Positions 27,011 through 35,371 of a stretch of 64,000 bases of DNA are shown here, one piece after another. Source of the stretch: an uncultured Treponema sp. (GTDB taxonomy: Bacteria; Spirochaetota; Spirochaetia; Treponematales; Treponemataceae). The position numbers and the translations under genes are program-made. Numbering within the stretch: the first letter of the stretch is position 1; each line of letters begins with the position of its first letter. The DNA lies in assembly GCA_934667505.1 (NCBI GenBank), contig CAKULY010000001.1:1-64000 (forward strand), given 5' to 3'. The notes beneath the pieces were generated by a model. That model searched no databases, had not been told where the DNA came from, and saw only the letters and a program-made list of their open reading frames with translations.

Positions 27011-28357
27011 ATGAAAATGAAATTATTTCAGCAGTGGTTGGATTCTTTTTTAAATTTTGAAAAAACACGGACAAAAAATATATTTTGGCTAGAAACAATG
27101 GAATTCTTGTGCAGAAAAGCTGGAAATCCACAAAATTTAATTCCGTGCATTCATGTTGCTGGCAGCAAAGGAAAAGGCTCTGTGAGCAAAATGCTCGCTT
27201 GCATGATAGAAGCCGGCGGAAAAAAATGCGGACTTTACACTTCCCCGCATATTTGCAATTTTAGAGAAAGAATTGGAAGCGCGACAGGATTTTTTGAAGA
27301 GTCTGTTTACGAAAAATCTGCTGATGAGCTTTATTCTCTTGTTACTTCAATTCCCAAAGAAGAATTTCCTGCGGAGCGTCCTATTACTTGGTTTGAACTT
27401 GTCACATTGTATGCATTTATATGTTTCAAGAATGCTAAAGTTGATTTTGCCGTATACGAAACCGGTCTTGGCGGCAGACTCGATTCCACCAACATTGTTA
27501 TTCCGCAGGCAAGCGTAATTACCTTAATAGAACTGGAACATACAGATATTTTAGGAAACACGGTCGAAAAAATTGCCACAGAAAAAGCCGGCATAATCAA
27601 ACAAAAAATTCCTTGTGTGATTGCTCATCAAAAATACAATGAATCCTATAAAGTCTTTGAAAAAAAATCGGAAGAACTAAAAAGTCGCTGTATTCTTGCC
27701 GAAAAGATGTTTCAAAATGAAAACTATTCTTATAAGAACAATCGTCTTTTTTTTAAGTTAAAATATTTGTCTGCTTGTAATCCTTTAAGAAAGGATGAGG
27801 AATACGAAATTCTATTAAAAATGGCTGGCAATGTTCAAGTAGAAAATGCGCAGACTGCAATCGCCGCTTTAAAAACTGTTTTTCCAAATGCAACAAAAAC
27901 ACAAATCGAACAAGGTCTTTCAAATGCATTGCTTCCGGGACGGTTTCAAATTGAAAATATAAAGGGGGCAACTTGTGTTTTAGATGGCGCCCATACCCCG
28001 TCAAGTATTGAAAACTGCGTAAAGACGCTAAAAGAGGTTTTTCCAAATAGAACTTATTGCCTTTTATTTGCCTGTGCAATTGATAAAGATGTAAAAGACA
28101 TTGTTCCGATTTTTAAAGAAACGTTTAAAAATGTTTTTATCACTTTGCCAGGTTTTGAAAGAAAATCTGACATAAAAAATATTGAAAATCAATTTATTCA
28201 AAATAATATAGAATGTGCTGTAGATAGCAACTGCAATACAGCCATAAAAAACGCTTTGCTAAAAGCGAAAACTGAAAATTCTATTCTTCTGATAACAGGT
28301 TCGTTTTATCTTTTGTCAGAAGTTTTTAACCTGTATATTGAAAAAAAACATTTATAG
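27011..28357 (+). CDS. folC: Folylpolyglutamate synthase / dihydrofolate synthase
   Basis: Mur-ligase-family enzyme that adds glutamate to folates (and possibly to dihydropteroate). The 448-residue protein has the ATP-binding loop HVAGSKGKGSVSKML at about residues 48-62, GLYTSPHICNFRERI, YETGLGGRLDSTN, and the Mur-like VLDGAHTPSSIENC in the C-terminal part. It lacks a Shine-Dalgarno site and is probably read from a leaderless transcript. The alanine racemase gene follows 17 bases later. Confidence 0.94.
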   Translation: MKMKLFQQWLDSFLNFEKTRTKNIFWLETMEFLCRKAGNPQNLIPCIHVAGSKGKGSVSKMLACMIEAGGKKCGLYTSPHICNFRERIGSATGFFEESVYEKSADELYSLVTSIPKEEFPAERPITWFELVTLYAFICFKNAKVDFAVYETGLGGRLDSTNIVIPQASVITLIELEHTDILGNTVEKIATEKAGIIKQKIPCVIAHQKYNESYKVFEKKSEELKSRCILAEKMFQNENYSYKNNRLFFKLKYLSACNPLRKDEEYEILLKMAGNVQVENAQTAIAALKTVFPNATKTQIEQGLSNALLPGRFQIENIKGATCVLDGAHTPSSIENCVKTLKEVFPNRTYCLLFACAIDKDVKDIVPIFKETFKNVFITLPGFERKSDIKNIENQFIQNNIECAVDSNCNTAIKNALLKAKTENSILLITGSFYLLSEVFNLYIEKKHL

Positions 28358-28366
28358 CCATAAAAT
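28338..28366 (+). promoter_or_regulatory. Probable leaderless promoter of alr
   Basis: TTGAAA (28338-28343), a 17-base spacer and TAAAAT (28361-28366), eight bases ahead of the alr ATG and overlapping the 3' end of folC. No ribosome site is present. Confidence 0.6.
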
Positions 28367-28374
28367 AAACAATT

Positions 28375-29523
28375 ATGCGATGTACTAAAGCTATTATATA
28401 TAAAGAAAATCTTATAAATAACATAAATGAAATTAAAAAGAATCTTAATTCGGGTGTAAAACTTTGCTGCGCGGTAAAAGCTGATGGCTATGGAAATGAT
28501 GCAATTACAAGCGCCCGCATTTTTGAAGAAATGGGAGCTGAATATCTTGCAATTGCAACCATAGATGAAGGCATTGAACTAAGAAATGCAGGAATAAAAG
28601 CTAATCTTTTGATGCTGAGCCTATGCACTTATGAAGAGTTCCCTGATTTGATTAAAAACAATATAACTCCCCTGGTTTTTGATTCTGAGTATATCGGTGT
28701 TTTAAATAAAGTCGCTTGCGAACTGCAAAAAAAGGATTATCCAGTTTTTCTTGCAGTTGACACTGGAATGGGAAGAATCGGCTGCTATAAAGAAGAGGCG
28801 GCAGCTCTAGCAAAAATTATAGAAGAATCTTCAAATCTTCATTTAGCTGGAATAATTACTCATTTTGCAGTTAGTGATGGTATAAAGAGCAAAGACATTG
28901 AATACACAAAAAAACAATATGCTGATTTTTTAGAAGCTATAAATAATGTTAAAAAAATTGGAATCAATCCTGGAATTAGAACTTGCTGCGCAAGCGCAGC
29001 TGGAATTGCGCTTGCAGAAATGCAGCTCGATATGATTCGGCCTGGAATTATTCTGTACGGCTATTACGCAGACGAAGTCACAAAAGAATATCTTGAAAAA
29101 AAAGGCATTAGGCTGAATTTAAAACCTGTTATGCAATTTGAAACAGAAGTCTGCTCTATAAGGCGTCTTTTAAAAAATCATCCAGTAAGCTATGGCTGCA
29201 CTTGGTCTTGCAATAAAGAAACTGATATTGCAGTCCTTCCAGTTGGCTATGCAGATGGGCTTCTGCGCCGAAATAGCCCAGGAATGAAGGTCAGCATAAA
29301 TGGAAAAGCCTATCCTATCGTCGGTAGAATCTGTATGGATCAGTGCATGGTAGATATCGGCTTGAACAACAAAGATGTAAAACGATGGGACAAAGCTATT
29401 ATTTTTGGTCCAAAAGACAGAGGTTCTATTTTTGATGCGAACGATATTGCAAAAATGACAGGAACAATATCGTATGAAGTTATGACAAGCCTTTCAAAAC
29501 GAGTAAAAAGGATTGTAAAATAA
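28375..29523 (+). CDS. alr: Alanine racemase
   Basis: PLP enzyme converting L- to D-alanine for peptidoglycan. The 382-residue protein has the PLP lysine in CAVKADGYGNDA near residue 40, the GMGRIGCY segment, DMIRPGIILYGYY, and the C-terminal VGRICMDQCMVDIG around the metal-free substrate loop. Its catalytic Tyr is expected in the SYGCTWSC region. It provides D-Ala for the PBP2 and VanY chemistry seen elsewhere in the window. Confidence 0.96.
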   Translation: MRCTKAIIYKENLINNINEIKKNLNSGVKLCCAVKADGYGNDAITSARIFEEMGAEYLAIATIDEGIELRNAGIKANLLMLSLCTYEEFPDLIKNNITPLVFDSEYIGVLNKVACELQKKDYPVFLAVDTGMGRIGCYKEEAAALAKIIEESSNLHLAGIITHFAVSDGIKSKDIEYTKKQYADFLEAINNVKKIGINPGIRTCCASAAGIALAEMQLDMIRPGIILYGYYADEVTKEYLEKKGIRLNLKPVMQFETEVCSIRRLLKNHPVSYGCTWSCNKETDIAVLPVGYADGLLRRNSPGMKVSINGKAYPIVGRICMDQCMVDIGLNNKDVKRWDKAIIFGPKDRGSIFDANDIAKMTGTISYEVMTSLSKRVKRIVK

Positions 29524-29572
29524 CTTTTTTATCAATCTTAAAACTAGGCTATTATTATAGGTCATTATTATA

Positions 29573-29601
29573 TTGAGAAAATTAATAATAAATATTATAA
29601 T
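29573..29601 (+). promoter_or_regulatory. Promoter of the 29716 lipoprotein gene
   Basis: TTGAGA (29573-29578), a 17-base spacer and TATAAT (29596-29601). It leaves a leader of about 108 bases before the lipoprotein ATG, in contrast to the leaderless promoters nearby. Confidence 0.7.
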
Positions 29602-29715
29602 ATTGCGATTCTTTATAGCAAAATTTTAATATTTTTAAAAAGTCTCTTTTTAGATTTTTTAGAAATATCTAAACTAGTAAATATGGGAGGATTCCGCTTT
29701 TTACGGAGAAAAAAA

Positions 29716-30744
29716 ATGAAAAAATCAAAAATATTTAAAACATTTCTTATTGCAACTAGCCTGACCACTTTGTTTTCTTGCGTTTCAACAGGAGTTTCAA
29801 AATCTTCTTCAACCGAAAACGGCAATAGCGAAGACTCTTTTGTAGAAGTCAACGAACCTGCTGAAAAAGTAAAACGAGAACCTAAACCAATTACCGTGCA
29901 AAATACATCAAATCAAAAAGAGCAGAATTTTAAAAATATGCTAAAAAATCTTGAGCTCAAAGTTATTTCTGCTCCAAATTCTAACAAACCAGTTTATACA
30001 GGGCAACAGTTTTCAGTACCTTATGTAGTTCAAGTATTAAATGAAAATGAAGCTGCAGAAGGAATTGATATTACAGTTTCATGGCCTATTTCAAGAACTA
30101 ATGATACTGTTTCCTACGGTACAACTAAACTAAAAACAGATGCCGAAGGCAAAATTTCTTTTTTACCACAAGCAGCTAGTGTAGCTTTCGATGATAAAGT
30201 GACATTCTATCCTACTCCTGTAAGTTCTTCTTCTAATATAGTTCAAGAAGCCTATGCGCTTGCTGTTGAATCTCCTTATAAAGTAAAGTCTTCTCTTACA
30301 AAATGGCCGGGTGGAATCATTTTTGTATATGATGTAAACGAAAAAGGAAAACCTACAACAAACAGTTTTAGTTTTCTTCAATATCTAAGAAATTCTGGAA
30401 TAAACGCAGGAAATGCGCCTGTAAGCGATCCTTCTTATTTGAACAAAGAACCTATTGATGTATATAAAGAATGTATAAATATAACTTCTGGAGAAATAAA
30501 GCGTGCGGCAAACTTCTTGGTGGTGGGCTCCATAAAATATGCAAAGCCTGCAGAAGTAACAGAAACAAGTGCAACCGTTGCAATAACAGCAGATATAACT
30601 TGCATCGAAATGAAAACTGGCTCAGTAGTATATAAAACTTCAATAACAGAAGAATCTTCTGGAAAGACAAAAAGTATTGCAGAGCAGGCTGCAAGAAAGA
30701 TAGTTGCAGAAAAAGCAGCTGAATCAGTTATTTTTGGAATGTAA
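29716..30744 (+). CDS. Predicted lipoprotein of unknown function
   Basis: A 342-residue exported lipoprotein. The signal peptide MKKSKIFKTFLIATSLTTLF ends with a lipobox-like SC just after it, so Cys at about residue 21 would be lipidated. A Ser/Lys-rich linker follows, then a region of Ig-like beta strands (YTGQQFSVPYVVQVLNE), and a C-terminal domain (ANFLVVGSIKYAK, ADITCIEMKTGSVVYK, SIAEQAARKIVAEKAAES) that resembles bacterial outer-membrane secretion accessory lipoproteins. The ATG at 29716 has CGGAG ahead of it and gives a proper signal peptide; an upstream ATG at 29683 would spoil it. Function unknown. Confidence 0.75.
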   Translation: MKKSKIFKTFLIATSLTTLFSCVSTGVSKSSSTENGNSEDSFVEVNEPAEKVKREPKPITVQNTSNQKEQNFKNMLKNLELKVISAPNSNKPVYTGQQFSVPYVVQVLNENEAAEGIDITVSWPISRTNDTVSYGTTKLKTDAEGKISFLPQAASVAFDDKVTFYPTPVSSSSNIVQEAYALAVESPYKVKSSLTKWPGGIIFVYDVNEKGKPTTNSFSFLQYLRNSGINAGNAPVSDPSYLNKEPIDVYKECINITSGEIKRAANFLVVGSIKYAKPAEVTETSATVAITADITCIEMKTGSVVYKTSITEESSGKTKSIAEQAARKIVAEKAAESVIFGM

Positions 30745-30751
30745 AAGGATA

Positions 30752-30825
30752 TAAGATAAAAACAGCCGAAAATAGCGTCTGTTTTTATCTTGAAAAGTTT
30801 GCGTTGCAAACTTTCTTATCAACTG
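30752..30825 (+). repeat. Two-hairpin element, copy 3 (first of an exact 74-base duplication)
   Basis: This 74-base unit is identical to 30905-30978. Hairpin A is a perfect 13-pair stem, AAGATAAAAACAG with CTGTTTTTATCTT around a 13-base loop. Hairpin B pairs AAAGTTTGC with GCAAACTTT around GTT. It begins eight bases after the lipoprotein stop. Confidence 0.9.
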
Positions 30826-30854
30826 TTGTTTCTCACTCCGTTGCGAAACAACTT

Positions 30855-30896
30855 AAAAAGTCAATCATAAAACTGAAGTTTTAATCTTGACTTTTT
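30855..30896 (+). repeat. Extra hairpin between the two 74-base copies
   Basis: AAAAAGTCAA pairs with TTGACTTTTT, enclosing an internal loop and a second short stem AAAACT/AGTTTT. It separates the two identical repeat copies and could act as a terminator, ending in TTTTT. Confidence 0.55.
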
Positions 30897-30904
30897 ATGG
30901 AAGG

Positions 30905-30978
30905 TAAGATAAAAACAGCCGAAAATAGCGTCTGTTTTTATCTTGAAAAGTTTGCGTTGCAAACTTTCTTATCAACTG
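30905..30978 (+). repeat. Two-hairpin element, copy 4 (second of the exact duplication, upstream of thrC)
   Basis: Same 74-base sequence as 30752-30825, starting 153 bases later. It ends 48 bases ahead of the thrC ATG. Downstream of each copy a third hairpin can form with different sequence: GTTGTTTC/GAAACAAC after copy 3 and TGCAATTTC/GAAATCGCA after copy 4. Confidence 0.9.
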
Positions 30979-31025
30979 CAATTTCTTACAGTTGTTGCGA
31001 AATCGCAATAAAATGGGAGAACAAA

Positions 31026-32444
31026 ATGATTTATACAGATACAAGAGATAGCAACGTAAAAGTCGATTTTCGTACAGCAGTTATGAATGGAATGAATTCT
31101 TCTACTGGAGGACTTTATATTCCTATCGATTTTCCTAAATTAGAAAAATCTTTTATAAATAAAAATCCAGAGCCTTCTTTTAGAGATGTCGCTTTCAATA
31201 TGGCAAAACCTTATGTAGAAGGTGAAATTCCGGATGAAGATTTAATGGCTATTATTCAAGATGCTTATCCTTTTACTCCTAAAGTTGTTCCTTTAGATTC
31301 AGTATCTTACATATTGGAATTGTTCCATGGTCCAACTTGTGCTTTTAAAGACTTCGGGGCTAGATTTATGGCACGCGTTATGTCTTATTTTAATAGAACA
31401 GAAAATGGAACTTTGCATATATTAGTTGCAACTTCAGGTGATACTGGTAGTGCTGTTGGAAGTGCTTTTCATAATGTTCCAGGTCTTGATGTTACAATTT
31501 TGTATCCAGAAGGAAAAATTTCTTATATTCAAGAAAAACAGCTTTCTACTTTTACAGGAAATGTTCGTGCTTTAAAAGTAAAAGGAACTTTTGATGACTG
31601 TCAAAAACTTGTAAAAACAGCCTTTACAGATTCTGATTTAAGAAAAGAATTTAGACTGTCATCTGCAAATTCTATAAATATTTCAAGGCTCTTGCCTCAG
31701 AGTTTTTATTATATGTATTCTTCTCTCGTTGTCCGCAACAGAGCTGAATTAGACAGCAAAATTGAAAATCCTGATATTTTAATGTCTGTTCCTTCTGGTA
31801 ATTTTGGTAATCTTACATCAGGTTTGATTGCTAGAGAAATGGGAGCTCCTATAAAAGGTTTTATTGCTGCCACAAATGAAAATAAAACGATTCCAGATTG
31901 GATTGCTACAGGAAATTATGATGCCCGCCCATCTGTAGAAACTTATGCGAATGCAATGGATGTTGGCGCTCCAAGTAACTACGAAAGAATTAAAGCAATG
32001 TACAGTCTTGAACAGGTTCGAGAATTTTTTGCTTCTTATTGGCTTGACAATGACGGAATAAAAGACGCTATTTATAAATGCAATCAAAAAACAGGCTATA
32101 TAATTGATCCTCACGGAGCAATTGCTTGGCAAGCTTGGAACGACATTAAAAATGGCGCTATGCAAGAACTAAAAAATGGCAACAAAAATGATTGGCAAAA
32201 AACAGGTCTAACTCCTAACCTTCCTTGCTGGGCGGACTCTGTTATAGATAAAAAAGCTGTATGCGTTATTCTTGAAACTGCTCATCCTGCAAAGTTTGGC
32301 TCAATAGTAAGCGAGGTTATAGGGCGTGAACCTGCAATTCCTGAAAGGTTGCAAGAAGTTATGGCTTTGCCTGATAACGCTATTTCTATGGAAAATGATT
32401 ACAAAAAATTTAAGGAATGGCTAGAAAATAATCTTGCTAAATAA
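31026..32444 (+). CDS. thrC: Threonine synthase
   Basis: PLP enzyme converting O-phosphohomoserine to threonine. The 472-residue protein has the PLP lysine in PTCAFKDFGARFMARV, the phosphate-binding VATSGDTGSAVGSAF, VPSGNFGNLTSGLIA and a C-terminal PHGAIAWQAW region. The ATG at 31026 is chosen because GGGAG lies six bases upstream and it matches the MIYTDTRDSNVKVDF family start. An in-frame ATG at 30897 would run through the repeat element and is rejected. Confidence 0.95.
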   Translation: MIYTDTRDSNVKVDFRTAVMNGMNSSTGGLYIPIDFPKLEKSFINKNPEPSFRDVAFNMAKPYVEGEIPDEDLMAIIQDAYPFTPKVVPLDSVSYILELFHGPTCAFKDFGARFMARVMSYFNRTENGTLHILVATSGDTGSAVGSAFHNVPGLDVTILYPEGKISYIQEKQLSTFTGNVRALKVKGTFDDCQKLVKTAFTDSDLRKEFRLSSANSINISRLLPQSFYYMYSSLVVRNRAELDSKIENPDILMSVPSGNFGNLTSGLIAREMGAPIKGFIAATNENKTIPDWIATGNYDARPSVETYANAMDVGAPSNYERIKAMYSLEQVREFFASYWLDNDGIKDAIYKCNQKTGYIIDPHGAIAWQAWNDIKNGAMQELKNGNKNDWQKTGLTPNLPCWADSVIDKKAVCVILETAHPAKFGSIVSEVIGREPAIPERLQEVMALPDNAISMENDYKKFKEWLENNLAK

Positions 32445-32477
32445 ATAGGTTTAACGAACTGTTAGTTTAGTATCTAA

Positions 32478-32536
32478 AAAAGGGATAGACAAATCCAAAA
32501 AGCATTTTAACTTGATGGATATGTTCTATCCCTTTT
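32478..32536. terminator. Bidirectional terminator between thrC and the purine permease gene
   Basis: A 12-pair stem AAAAGGGATAGA (32478-32489) with TCTATCCCTTTT (32525-32536), plus an inner ATCC/GGAT pair, followed by TGTTTTT on the plus strand and by TTTTTTAG on the minus strand. The two genes converge here. Confidence 0.8.
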
Positions 32537-32626
32537 GTTTTTATAAAACTAAAAGTCGAGTTCAAGGTTTTAAGAACGCATGCGAACTATCAACCCTGCT
32601 CCCGACGTATTGTCTTACTAAAAGTA

Positions 32627-33931
32627 TTATATAGCCTTAATTGCAAGCGCAAATATAAATACTACTGCAAGAATCCAAGTAATAACTGGAATTTCTTTGA
32701 TTCTTCTGCCTGCAATTTTTGCAATTACGTAAGCAATAATTCCAAATGCAATGCCTTTTGAAATTGAGTATCCAAATGGCATTACTAAAATTGTAATAAA
32801 TGCAGGAATTCCTTCAGTAAGGTCTGTAAAGTCAATTGAAGAAACAGATTGCATCATTAAGAATCCTACAAAAATAAGTGCAGGAGCGGTGGCACAAGAT
32901 GGCACCAATGCGAACAGTGGAGAAAGGAACAAAGAAACTAAAAACAAAATTGCAGTAACAACAGATGCAAGCCCTGTTTTAGCGCCAGCTGCAACACCTG
33001 AAGAAGATTCTACAAAAGATGTTACTGTAGAAGTTCCAAGACAAGCCCCTGCTACAGTTCCCACTGCATCGGCAAGAAGAGCTTCCTTTACTTTAGGAAT
33101 ATTGCCATTTTCGTCTATAAGTTTTCCCTGTTCAGCGACTCCCATAAGAGTTCCTATAGTATCAAAAATATCAGTGAACAAAAATGTAAAGAATACACCG
33201 AAGAATTTTAAAGAAAGCACACCAGACCATTCAAAATGGAACAAGAATGGTTTTGCAGGAAGAGAAACTGGCTTGAAACCTTCAGGAATTTTTGTAACTC
33301 CAAAAGGAATACCAATAATTGTTGTTGCTATAATACCAATAAGAATCGCGCCTGGTACTCTAAGAATGTAAAGAATGATTGTAATAACAAGACCAATAAG
33401 AGCAACTATTGCTGTCGTGTGTTCCATATCAAAAGCATTGAAGCCAATAATTGTTCCATTTTGAGATGTTACAATTCCTGCATTGTTAAGTCCAATAAGC
33501 GCAATAAAAAGACCGATACCAACTGCAACAGCTTTTTTCATTGTTGAAGGAATAGAGTTGATAATCGCTTCTCGGACTCCAAAGAATGAAAGAACTATGA
33601 AGAGTAAACCTTCTAATAAAACTGCTGTAAGCGCAAACCATGGAGAGCAACCCATTCCAAAACATACTGTATATGTAAAGAATGCATTAAGTCCCATACC
33701 AGAAGCAAGAGCAACCGGCATATTTGCAAGAAAAGCCATTACAAGAGTTGCAATAGCTGCAGAAACTGCTGTTGCTGTAAATACTCCGCCGAAGTTCATT
33801 CCTTCGATACCACCGAGCATACCTGGATTTACAGCAAGAATGTAAGACATTGCAAGAAATGTTGTAATTCCACCGATTATTTCGCGGCTAACAGTAGAAC
33901 CCCTTTCTTGAATTTTGAATAATCTTTCCAT
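32627..33931 (-). CDS. Purine permease of the AzgA/PbuG type (NCS2 family)
   Basis: A 434-residue transporter with about 13 membrane helices. The opening TVSREIIGGITTFLAMSYIL, then NPGMLGG and GMGLNAFFTY, and the later LFTDIFDTIGTLMG and TSTVTSFVESSSGVAAGAKT are the signature of the AzgA-like group, which imports guanine, hypoxanthine or adenine with protons. The exact purine cannot be told. There is no purine riboswitch visible in the leader. Confidence 0.9.
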   Translation of the reverse strand: MERLFKIQERGSTVSREIIGGITTFLAMSYILAVNPGMLGGIEGMNFGGVFTATAVSAAIATLVMAFLANMPVALASGMGLNAFFTYTVCFGMGCSPWFALTAVLLEGLLFIVLSFFGVREAIINSIPSTMKKAVAVGIGLFIALIGLNNAGIVTSQNGTIIGFNAFDMEHTTAIVALIGLVITIILYILRVPGAILIGIIATTIIGIPFGVTKIPEGFKPVSLPAKPFLFHFEWSGVLSLKFFGVFFTFLFTDIFDTIGTLMGVAEQGKLIDENGNIPKVKEALLADAVGTVAGACLGTSTVTSFVESSSGVAAGAKTGLASVVTAILFLVSLFLSPLFALVPSCATAPALIFVGFLMMQSVSSIDFTDLTEGIPAFITILVMPFGYSISKGIAFGIIAYVIAKIAGRRIKEIPVITWILAVVFIFALAIKAI

Positions 33932-34108
33932 TTTAACTTATTCCTCCTTTAAAATGAAAAACATGAGTATTATACCACAATGCAAAATAAAAAAATAGGT
34001 CGAAAGCAGAAGTTTTCAAAAAAATTAGACTAAAATCGAGTAAAAAAATAAAAACGTAAGCGAATTTTCAATTTATAAAAAACTGAAAATAAGGGCTAAA
34101 TATTCTTT

Positions 34109-35371
34109 TTAAAATGAAGGACACTTTGCAAAAATTGACACTATTTTTGCAATAGGAAAATAGATTACTTTCATTATAAAAATTGAAAAAGGCAATAAAA
34201 CAGGAAATACCAAACATAAAATAAACAAGAAAAGTCCCGTATAAATAAAAATGTTTATTAATGGTGAAATAATTATGCTAGAAATAATACCAATCGGAGA
34301 AAATGAATTTAATTTTACAATCGAAATTGGAGCCGTTACAATTTGCGCTCCGCAACTAGCTCCTAAGTCAGCAGAAAGTTTTACAGGCAATTTTGAAATG
34401 GTAATAAAACTAAATAATTCGCTGAACGCAAGAATTCCTGCAAGAGCGCCGTACGAAAGCTGAAAAGAAATTTCGTTCAAATCGCAGGGTTTTATTATCG
34501 CATGGATTAAAAAAGAGGCTGAAAGTATGTTTAACATTTTTATATCTTTAAAATTGCATATTGAACAAAAAATTAATATAAGGCTGCAAATCATTGCTCT
34601 TAATAAAGATGGCGATAAACCTGCAAACCAAACAAATGTGCAAATTGCAAAAGTTTGTAAAAAAGCAGATAGAAACTTGTTTTTTGTCTTTTTCCCTATC
34701 TTTTTAAAAATAGAAGAAAACAGTGAAAGGTGCATTCCTGATAATGCAAGAATATGAGAAAGCCCTGCATTTTTAAAATCTTTGCAAAGACTAGGCTCAG
34801 CATACTCTTTTATTCCTGAAATAAGAGCCATAAAAAATCCGCCAGGCTTTCCCCAAGCATACATTAATCTTCTAAAGTAAATTCTGCATAAACCTCTTAT
34901 GTATTGAATTTTATTAAATAAGGAATGTTCTTTTTTTCCTTGCACAGCTTGTTCTACATAAAAAGTATCGCCTTTAAAATTCCCGTAGACATCAATTTTA
35001 AAATTTTGTTCACAAATAAGGGCATTGTTTTTTGCCTGGGTGTAAAGTTTTCCAGGAAAGTAAGCCTCTACGAAGTTTTCTGGAATTTCAAGAAGAATAA
35101 GTCCATCACATTCACTAGATTTTCCTGTTGAATCAAGTGCAAAATCTGGTTTAAATGATGCTTTGTAAATTTTTTTTTGTTCATTTTTTACAGGATTTGA
35201 AATAATTTTGCCCTTTAGGAAAATAATGTTTTCAGTTTTTAAAAGACTATTAAAGTAAAAACTTTCCTTTGTTTTTATAATTCCTAAATAAAACAGAACT
35301 GCAAATAAAATAGCGCTTAAATTGAGAATATTAATTTTTTTAGAAGCAATATTTTTTTTATATTCTACCAT
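34109..35371 (-). CDS. ComEC/Rec2-type competence channel core protein
   Basis: A 420-residue membrane protein with the competence domain: LSHILALSGMHLSLFSSIF, then a series of helices including FAGLSPSLLRAMICSLI. This is the pore-forming part of ComEC, which moves DNA strands into the cytoplasm. An N-terminal soluble section (residues about 45-140) resembles the DUF4131/OB-like domain. The C-terminal metallo-beta-lactamase nuclease domain found in many ComEC proteins is absent; the protein ends after the last helices. It overlaps the stop of the upstream gene by seven bases, so translation is likely coupled. Whether it supports DNA uptake here is unknown. Confidence 0.85.
   Translation of the reverse strand: MVEYKKNIASKKINILNLSAILFAVLFYLGIIKTKESFYFNSLLKTENIIFLKGKIISNPVKNEQKKIYKASFKPDFALDSTGKSSECDGLILLEIPENFVEAYFPGKLYTQAKNNALICEQNFKIDVYGNFKGDTFYVEQAVQGKKEHSLFNKIQYIRGLCRIYFRRLMYAWGKPGGFFMALISGIKEYAEPSLCKDFKNAGLSHILALSGMHLSLFSSIFKKIGKKTKNKFLSAFLQTFAICTFVWFAGLSPSLLRAMICSLILIFCSICNFKDIKMLNILSASFLIHAIIKPCDLNEISFQLSYGALAGILAFSELFSFITISKLPVKLSADLGASCGAQIVTAPISIVKLNSFSPIGIISSIIISPLINIFIYTGLFLFILCLVFPVLLPFSIFIMKVIYFPIAKIVSIFAKCPSF

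Noticed and set aside
30897..31025. Upstream in-frame extension of threonine synthase
   Set aside because: The extension would be encoded by the two-hairpin repeat, and a proper ribosome site and family-like start exist at 31026.
32751..33371. Forward open frame of 206 codons opposite the purine permease
   Set aside because: Antisense shadow of a clear membrane transporter; composition is the mirror of hydrophobic codons and no ribosome site is present.
33932..34108. Purine riboswitch upstream of the permease gene
   Set aside because: I looked for the conserved loops of the purine riboswitch and did not find them.
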